Shown piece by piece: positions 57,825-64,000 of a stretch of 64,000 nt of DNA. Each line of letters begins with the position of its first letter. Positions within the stretch are counted from its first letter, which is position 1. The stretch comes from Epichloe hybrida (lineage: Eukaryota; Ascomycota; Sordariomycetes; Hypocreales; Clavicipitaceae), in the NCBI GenBank assembly GCA_019022495.1, contig JAFEKR010000033.1:496001-560000 (forward strand), in the 5' to 3' direction. A program made the position numbers and the translations under genes. The notes below the pieces were generated by a model. That model had not been told where the DNA came from, searched no databases, and worked only from the letters and a program-made list of their open reading frames with translations.

Positions 57825-58868
57825 ATGGTTACCTACTACTGCCTCGACGACGCAATCCGCTTCTTCTTCGAATCAAACACGAGCGCGACGAGGCAGCAGT
57901 GCGATGATTTCGCCCAGGCTGATGCGGACGGGCAGGCCAACCCTGTGCAGATACAGGGGACATTCAGCTACACTGTGACCGTGGGGACTACCAAAGTTTT
58001 CCAGTTTCGAGTGCATGATTCCAAACTTGACATGCATCTGATGAGTCTGGCCAAGGTAGTTCATCCAGAGTTCGTGGCCACCTGCAAGTATCATGGCACT
58101 ATCGGTCAATCCCAGCCCCTCCACATTTACGAGACGGAGAATCTTCCAGGGATGGCTTACATCATAGCGCGCGATATCTCCTCTTCACAACCCCCCGACG
58201 CTGTATTCCGACAGCGCAATACAGTGAAAGACCTGGCGAGGTACTTTGCACGCCTCATCGTCATGTTTCAAGCAAGAGCTAATGGTCTACGCAGCTTTTT
58301 CGCACAGTCATGGAATAGCAATCAACAATCAGATCAGGGCAGTATGGCTACGCTACTCGTGGAGTTCCAGTCCAAGTTTGACCTTCTTGCTCGATCCCTC
58401 CCATCTCGATTTGCATCGAATATAAGACAAGTTCGTCGAAGTCTACCATCCCTCTTTTCTGGAACGTTTCCTTTGGTCCTCAGTCATGAGGATCTGTGTG
58501 AGATGAACATGTTAATAAACCCTGAAACGGGAAATATCACGGGAATTGTTGATTGAGCCGAATCCAGGATTCTTCCGTTCGGCTTTGCCTTGTGGGGGCT
58601 TGAGAATATCCTTGGCTACATGGATTCTACGGGATGTCATTACTACGATAATCGCCATGAACTTGAGGGTCTTTTCTGGCAGGATTTTTTCAAAAAGGTT
58701 CACGATGCGTCAGAAGTTGACATGCGGCTTGTTCGACATGCGAGGGTGGCGGGCTTATTCTGTAGGTATGGATTTGTTGCGGACGGGAAAATTCTAAAAG
58801 GCGTGATAGATGCAGCGAATTCATCGTCTCTCATGTACCTGGATGCATTCTGCACGACTGAGATTTAA
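57825..58868 (+). pseudogene. APH-family (aminoglycoside phosphotransferase-like) kinase gene with a nonsense codon
   Basis: Fungal small-molecule kinase-like family. Frame of 348 codons starting MVTYYCLDDAIRFFFES. Recognisable parts: QIQGTFSYTVTVG (glycine-loop side), FQFRVHDSKLDM, ENLPGMAYIIARDIS (hinge), the catalytic loop LSHEDLCEMNML (H-x-D-x-x-x-x-N type), and GNITGIVD followed by TGA at 58554-58556 and then AES. This family has Trp after IVD (IVDWAEA), so TGG has become TGA. The frame continues unchanged to TAA at 58866 (GLENILGYMDS, FWQDFFKKV), 104 codons further. The changed base is in a CpC context on the other strand, not the favoured CpA, so ordinary mutation is as likely as RIP. 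A truncated 243-residue product would lack the C-lobe end. Confidence 0.75.
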
Positions 58869-59223
58869 GGAACCATAACTTCATGCCGCGCGGGATTCTG
58901 GGCAACAAGCAGCTACTCACCACCTCGGTGAAGTTCAACTCGGCGTCGGCTCATTTGAGCATGCTCTCCCCGATGAATCGATGATACAACTCGAGCAAGG
59001 GAGGGGCCATTAGATGTAGTAAAGCTATGTATGGGAGCTACCCGCGAAGCTCTTGGTCAAAAAGTTCCGAAGCCTTGGATATTGTATACGTTGTATAACG
59101 ATGTTCAGTCTGGGTTACCTGAACTACTCAACCAAGGACCTCAATGATGACAAATCCTGGCAACCATGTAATACCAACTGTGACCTTCTGCCAGACGCGA
59201 TTGGCTAAGCGGACCGGAAACAC
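58869..59223. other. Convergent intergenic region
   Basis: Space between the 3' ends of the APH-like pseudogene and the minus-strand pseudogene. No frame of note. Confidence 0.5.
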
Positions 59224-60018
59224 TTAGTAAATGATTTTCTCAGCCCGAAGAAGATCTACAAGGGGATCGTCCTCCCTAGTTTTTCCATCAATAAAAACCT
59301 GATGAGTCTTCTTGATCGTCTTGGCGTGGCTTTGGTTCCCTTTGAGTTCAGTCACGCCTGCTTCGTTAAGGGCGAGCCCCGTGAAGCGATAAGAGGTCCA
59401 GCTTTTCAATTCTTTCGCATCCAGCATGACAGTGTCGTTGTCCTTGAGGATAAACTCACTCATCATATCCGGAACTTCTTTTCCGAGAAACTTCAAGGCC
59501 AAGGAGGTCCGTCAAATCATTAGCCTGAAGATAAGCAATCAGCTCTAGGAAGAATGAGGAGTCGACACCTTCCAGATTGGGAGCAGGCCCTTTACGATAA
59601 TTCATATGCCTTCATCTCTCCACTTTCTGTCAGCTTGAAGATGTGCCCGTGGATGTCCGCAGGCTTTATGCCAGCGATGCTGGTGGCCCTGGTCCAGCAT
59701 CCGCGAAGTGACGTCAAGGCAGTGCCGAGCATGACTTTGCCTTGATCAAGTTGGAAGTGGCCGTGAATAAGGTGCATCCCGAATTTGTCCTGCACGTTGA
59801 AGCGCTTGAATAGCTCTGCTAGCTCCTGCAAGTGAATGTCTTGTACAGCAGGCTGGTCGGCATCACCTGGAAGTAGATTATAGCTATCTTACGAACGTCA
59901 GCGTACACAGTTAGTTGTATTGTGCTCCGACGTACACTGCCGATGAGAATTTCAAATCCTCGATAGTAGGAGGAGTATGGAGGCCAGGAATGACTGGAGC
60001 TTGGATCATGGCGGCCAT
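59224..60018 (-). pseudogene. Conserved fungal protein of unknown function, with two frameshifts
   Basis: The minus strand starts MAAMIQAPVIPGLHTPPTIE (ATG at 60018), then a likely intron ending CTACTTCCAG near 59872. The coding goes on GDADQPAVQDIHLQELAELF, then FGMHLIHGHFQLDQGKVMLG, RGCWTRATSIAG and HIFKLTESGEMKAYELS. A one-base shift at about 59592 is needed to go on as KGPAPNLEGVDSSFFLELIA, and a second near 59490 to reach KFLGKEVPDMMSEFILKDND, ending ...LLRAEKIIY at 59224. The pattern 'VQD.FG.HL.H.HF....G..MLG' is one I associate with an uncharacterised fungal family. The two shifts make a working product unlikely. Confidence 0.6.
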
Positions 60019-61295
60019 GATGGAAACAGGTTTTTTGGCAAGAGTGGAATAATCCAGGCACTGAATACAAGGATGGAATTTGAAAAGGTATTGTTGAGGA
60101 GGTTATTTTGAAATTAGAACCGCCGAGGAACTCATACACTCTTGAATACTCCAGAATCTTTCGAGGCCAGAGACCCCCCCCCCCCCACGGCTTGCCTAGT
60201 TGTTCTTGGATCCAACTTCTTCAGGTTGCTACTCTACACGCGCGCCTTGCATATATATATCTGCAGGTAAATAAATGCGTTGGATGTTGGTGCGGCTGGT
60301 TTTGGGTGTAACATCAGAGACTAAGATTTGAGCAAACACACACAGAGCAGAGTTGGAAGGTGGTACAAAACGAGTGCGAGACTTTACGTTATTGGCCCCC
60401 TTTTTTTTTTTTCGTGCAACACGAGCCGGCTTCGGGTTGAGTGGCCCATGTCTCCCCAATGGCTTCAACCCATGGATCCTTGCCCGTTAACCCCCTGTGT
60501 TTTTTTTTTCTTTTTTTTTTTTTTTGCTCCGGTTCGTCGCCCTTGTGATAATGCCTGGACGGAGCATATTGCTTGTACAGGGTGACCTGCTGGAGGGAGC
60601 AACCGCGTAGATATACCAGATACCGGAAAGTCTTCCCTCGATTGTGGTTTCCTGCATACAAGGCCCTCGGCGGAAAAAAAAAAGGGGAGGGGGGGGGCCT
60701 CATCTTCAGCAAAGTCCAATACAAAGAGAAATCATCCTGTCGCCCGCCGTCTTCTGTTGTCGGTTCATCGTTTGGGCCGGTGAGATGGGCAACGCTGCGC
60801 TGCGCCTCAAACACGAAGCAAATACTTCGGCGACCACATCCATCAGAATGCCTACGACGCTACGAAGAAGGCATAGTATTCTTCTTTCGATGTTCTATCT
60901 TTTTCCCTCATTGTGTAGCTCAGGTCCAGCGAATCAGGGCGGGTTCAAAAAGCAACGACGGCGCGAAGAGGATGAGAAATTGCGCATTGGACACTGGTCG
61001 GTCATACAAAACTATTTCTCTGCCAATACATGTGGTCAATCCGGGATAGAATTGGGCACTTACTTCACTTTGGATAAACGCAGAGAGCAACGATGGAGCC
61101 ATTGGAAGTCATTGGTGGCGAACTTGGCTTTGGCCACAACGTTGAGGCCTTCGAGGAGCAGTTTATCTCGAACAGCTCATATTGAAGCATCGTTAACAAT
61201 GGGAGCAGGGAACTGGACGGTCAAGTCGCGTAAGCGAAGGCGTGGATGGGCTGGCTCCTTACCGTCGAGCTGGAAAAAACATTACTACAGGCAAA
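60019..61295. other. Intergenic region rich in homopolymer runs
   Basis: Contains C11 near 60174, T runs at about 60401-60413 and 60500-60525, an A run near 60674 and G runs after it. Frames here change with the runs and none is convincing. A 30-codon plus frame at 61093 (LEVIGGELGFGHNVEAFEEQ) may be a scrap of an older gene. Confidence 0.45.
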
Positions 61296-61873
61296 ATGGG
61301 CCAAATCACCGACCTTGTGTGCCCATTCCAACCTGAATTGGGAATATAGACATTTGAGGAGCCGAATCCGAAGCTTGCCTATTTCCCAATCATCTATCGG
61401 CACCCCTTGCAACCATATTGTCTATGCATCTGTGCCACTTCACTCCAGGCTGTTTTCTGGTTTCAAAAGAGTCCGGCACTACACTGACTGCAAACAAGAC
61501 CTTCCAACCGACCTACGTAGGGAACTTGCTGACCCCTTCCGAGAAATACCGACAACTCTGCGGCGCCGCAGTGCCCGTTCCCCGATCAATCTCATCAGCC
61601 CGCTTGACGTGTGCCGACCCGACGACCGGGTGCAACAACGGCGGCTTCCTTCGCACGGGCCGTCAGGGACTGTTACATACATGTGATTTTCCCTTTACGT
61701 ATTTCAACAAGGATACTGCACCGTGTGCCAGAGCCTGTGAGGAAAAGGAACTTTCACAAGCACGACTTGGGTTGAGTATGTGGGTTTCGTTTATACAGCT
61801 ATGTAATGAACTTCGGAACGCAAATATAAACAAGTCAAAATATGAACGGCCTGCAACTCAAGTACCTCTCTGA
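61296..61873 (+). pseudogene. Decayed host gene, function unknown
   Basis: Starts MGQITDLVCPFQPELGI at 61296, meets TAG, goes on TFEEPNPKLAYFPIIYRHPL, then the coding sense moves to another frame near 61440: FLVSKESGTTLTANKTFQPT, YVGNLLTPSEKYRQLCGA, LTCADPTTGCNNGGFLRTG, HTCDFPFTYFN, to a stop at 61871. The join of two good stretches by one stop and one shift suggests a broken gene, though an unusual intron is not excluded. Several Cys and Asn-Gly motifs hint at a secreted protein, but no signal peptide is seen. Confidence 0.4.
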
Positions 61874-61995
61874 GCGGGTATCAATTAGAGACGGGAGAAA
61901 ATGTGTGATACATTTCATGTATCCGCAGTCATGAGAATCCAACCGGCAAAAGTCCTCTCTGCGTGCCGGCGTATCGAAAATCCTCTCCGAACTCA

Positions 61996-63251
61996 TCACT
62001 TCTGTCCCCAGAACAGAATCTCTGTGAAAGCAACAGCTGGGTTGGCAGTCCTCTTGACAGTCCCGCCCGCGGCCTTGCTCACAATCTCGTGCTTCTCGTC
62101 GTCCCAGCAATCACCGCTCTTGGCACTCGCGCAGAATGGGTAGAGCTTCTTGTTAGCCATATGGCAGAACTTGCGCTCGTGATACGAAACGAGGCTGGGT
62201 CCGACGGAGCTGGGGCTGTTGCAGAGGTCGGAAGCCAGGTGGGAGGAAGCCTTTGACTTGACAAGTCGGGTATCTTTGGCCATGCGCTCGTGGAGACTCG
62301 AGCCCCTTGGCGTGATATCCTTCCCAGACGTCTCCTCGATACGTCCGGTCTCAACCGAAGGATTGGATGCAAACATGTTGTGCTTGGGTCGCTGGAACTT
62401 GATGGACTTTGGTTCCTTGTCCCTGTGGAAGGTCTGAACAGTGGGATGAGTGCAGTAGCTATAAAGTAGTTGCGAGCGTGTTAGCTAGCACGCAGTGGCC
62501 GTCGAGCTGGCCAGGCTCTCGTGTAAACGGGTGGCAAGCATGTTTGGGCCGTTGGGCATCGGGGAACATGTCTTACTAGTTGGCCTTGTTGCCGTTTCCC
62601 TTGAAGGTCGTGCTGTATGAGGGCCAGTGAACCTGGAGTCCAGTCGTTGGCTGGTTACCATCCGCATCCAGCCAGGCGCACAGGATCTTTTCGGCACCCC
62701 TGTTGCTCCGAACAACAATGTCCGAGTAATACCTAGATGACCTGTGTGAGCAAGTCATGGACTGGACATGGTACAAGCGTGAGAGAGGATTTGTAGTGTG
62801 TAAGGCAGGCAGCAGAGAGCGTCTCTCACCATGGCGCACCGCACTGCTTCGCCCAGTTGCCAGTCCAAGCATACTTGGTACCCTCTGCGAAAGTAACGAT
62901 TACGTATGCCACGCAGATGGCGTCGTCGTTGGCCGTGAACAAAGTATAAGTTGGCTGATTGGTCACCCCCGCGAGGAAAACGTCGCATTCGGTTTCTCCG
63001 CTCGCGCACTTTGTCTGGTCGTTGACCTTGATGCCGAGGAAGCTGCCATGTTCGTTGAAGACACGAATGTCGGGCAGGGTACCGCCTGCGTTGGTCAGGC
63101 CTTTGCCACGCGGGCCGGCTCCGTCAAGTCCAACTGCGAACCTGAATCCCGCGCCTCGATCATTGGCCTCGAGGTATTCTTTCTGCGTGAAGGAAAAGAT
63201 ACCCAATATGCCGGTGAAGACACCAAAGGCCTCGAGTAACGTCATGGACAT
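61996..63251 (-). CDS. Conserved fungal protein, probably secreted or membrane-anchored, function unknown
   Basis: Three exons on the minus strand: 63251-62830, 62741-62577 and 62458-61996; introns GTGAGA...CACACAG and GTAAGA...TTTATAG, the second with a GCTAAC branch site; 349 residues. The N-terminus MSMTLLEAFGVFTGILGIFS is hydrophobic (signal or anchor). Then GFRFAVGLDGAGPRGKGLTN, a run with paired Cys (CASGETECDVFLAGV), CVAYVIVTF, WAKQCGAPW; exon 2 SSRYYSDIVVRSNRGAEKIL then WLDADGNQPTTGLQVHWP; exon 3 CTHPTVQTFH, an SSL-x-ER processing-like region, LCNSPSSVGPSLVSYHE and FCHMANKKLYPFC. I recognise the DIVV.SN....C.W.D..G..P..G.Q.HWP pattern from uncharacterised proteins of other Pezizomycotina. 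No break is seen. Confidence 0.75.
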
Positions 63252-63540
63252 TGTGTTAGCTGCAAGTTTGCCGTTGAGAATTCTTTACAGGTATGGGGTA
63301 TGTGGGCGTAGATGGGAGTTTTCGCATGGTCTGATGAGAAGTAGACATCACCTTGGTGAGGAGCATTCCTCTTTATGGTCGAAAAGCGACCATACACACC
63401 ACCACTTTTCCCACAGACAGTCTGATCTTGACCCCGATATTAAAGATAAAGCATGATTTTAGGTCAGAGTTATGAACTCTATTTTTCTTTTCTTGCGTAA
63501 TGCATCCATTTTACCCGGGCATACACGACACGCGGATGAA

Positions 63541-63828
63541 TTAAGATTGGTCACCTGTCAGTCTGGATGAAGATGAAGATGTATGTAAGTGCAACCATCG
63601 TCTCCAGACTCTCTCCACAATCCCGTCTGCGGCAGGATTCGTCAGCCACAACGTTGATAATAACTCTTTCATTCGTGGTTTGACGTGATAAAAATGAGGA
63701 ATGAGTTCCCAGATCTTCCCAGATTCTGGGTATCGAAGAGGATTTCGGCTAAAGGCTTTGGTCACTGGGCCATCCATTTTCCATTCCGTCAAGAAGCAGG
63801 GATGTTGTGCGGATGGGTCGACTGGCAA
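63541..63828 (-). CDS. Possible last exon of an unknown gene
   Basis: Minus-strand frame of 95 codons (FLTEWKMDGPVTKAFSRNPL, GKIWELIPHFYHVKPRMKEL, DGIVERVWRRWLHL) with a plausible acceptor TTGCCAG just before it at about 63822-63828. Earlier exons would lie at or beyond the window edge. No family recognised. Confidence 0.3.
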   Translation of the reverse strand: MPVDPSAQHPCFLTEWKMDGPVTKAFSRNPLRYPESGKIWELIPHFYHVKPRMKELLSTLWLTNPAADGIVERVWRRWLHLHTSSSSSRLTGDQS

Positions 63829-64000
63829 GGAAAGACTTCAGATCTCGCTTCGAGCCGCTTCGAGCAACGCCTTATCAACCCCACACGAGCAGTTGCCAGG
63901 ATCTGCTCGTATGCCGGTCAAAACTTGTATTTAGCCTTTTTTTTTACCGCCAATGCACGAAGTAGACCGCCACATGCATCCATCTCTTGGCCATGCGGGT

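Noticed and set aside
60328..60814. Lys- or Phe-rich frames around the T and A runs
   Set aside because: They depend on homopolymer runs and lack motifs.

Overview
The window is from a filamentous ascomycete (Pezizomycotina). Short introns with GTNNGT donors and CTAAC branch points, an acyl-protein thioesterase with fungal exon structure, and other fungal-type genes point there. So does massive C-to-T / G-to-A decay of every repeat. The decay has the pattern of repeat-induced point mutation (RIP): CpA and TpG have mostly become TpA, and reading frames are broken almost only by TAA/TAG at former CAA/CAG (sometimes TGG) codons. I cannot name the species.

Layout. (1) 1-1338: GC-balanced host DNA with the 3' end of one gene and the front half of a broken host gene. 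(2) 1347-9445: an 8.1-kb AT-rich element with terminal inverted repeats and an 8-bp target duplication (AACCCGAG), which splits that host gene. (3) 9454-12730: host DNA, mostly without recognisable genes, ending in a GT microsatellite. (4) 12731-52619: a 39.9-kb nest of transposons bounded by the two 269-bp LTRs of a minus-strand copia element (copia-A) with target duplication ATACA. (5) 52620-64000: host DNA with a broken membrane-protein gene, an unknown gene, an intact acyl-protein thioesterase, a broken APH-like kinase gene, at least two further decayed genes and one intact three-exon gene of unknown function.

Inside the nest, from left: the RT/RNase H end of copia-A (13000-14680, minus); a lone gypsy-type LTR (14681-15151) with a palindrome beside it; RIP-decayed sequence (15203-18706); a hAT-like fold-back element (18715-27952, target duplication TGTGTAGT) that itself carries a 7.3-kb plus-strand copia element (copia-C, 19674-26949, target duplication ACTAT); a minus-strand gypsy pol (28.3-31.6 kb); a truncated plus-strand copia-B (31.9-37.4 kb); a plus-strand chromodomain gypsy (gypsy-D, about 37410-49506); and the gag-integrase half of copia-A (49507-52350, minus). 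Gypsy-D is interrupted at its RT/RNase H border by a 4.2-kb non-autonomous LTR element made of tandem repeats (40432-44635, target duplication CTAGT).

Most notable: a tRNA-related insert sits exactly in the primer-binding site of copia-C and is flanked by a 20-bp direct repeat that duplicates that site; a coding-free tandem-repeat LTR element shares LTR tips, polypurine tract and a 41-bp palindrome with the lone LTR; and the two flanks of gypsy-D belong to different copia elements on opposite strands, implying recombination or deletion. Degree of RIP differs from element to element and gives a rough relative order of insertion.
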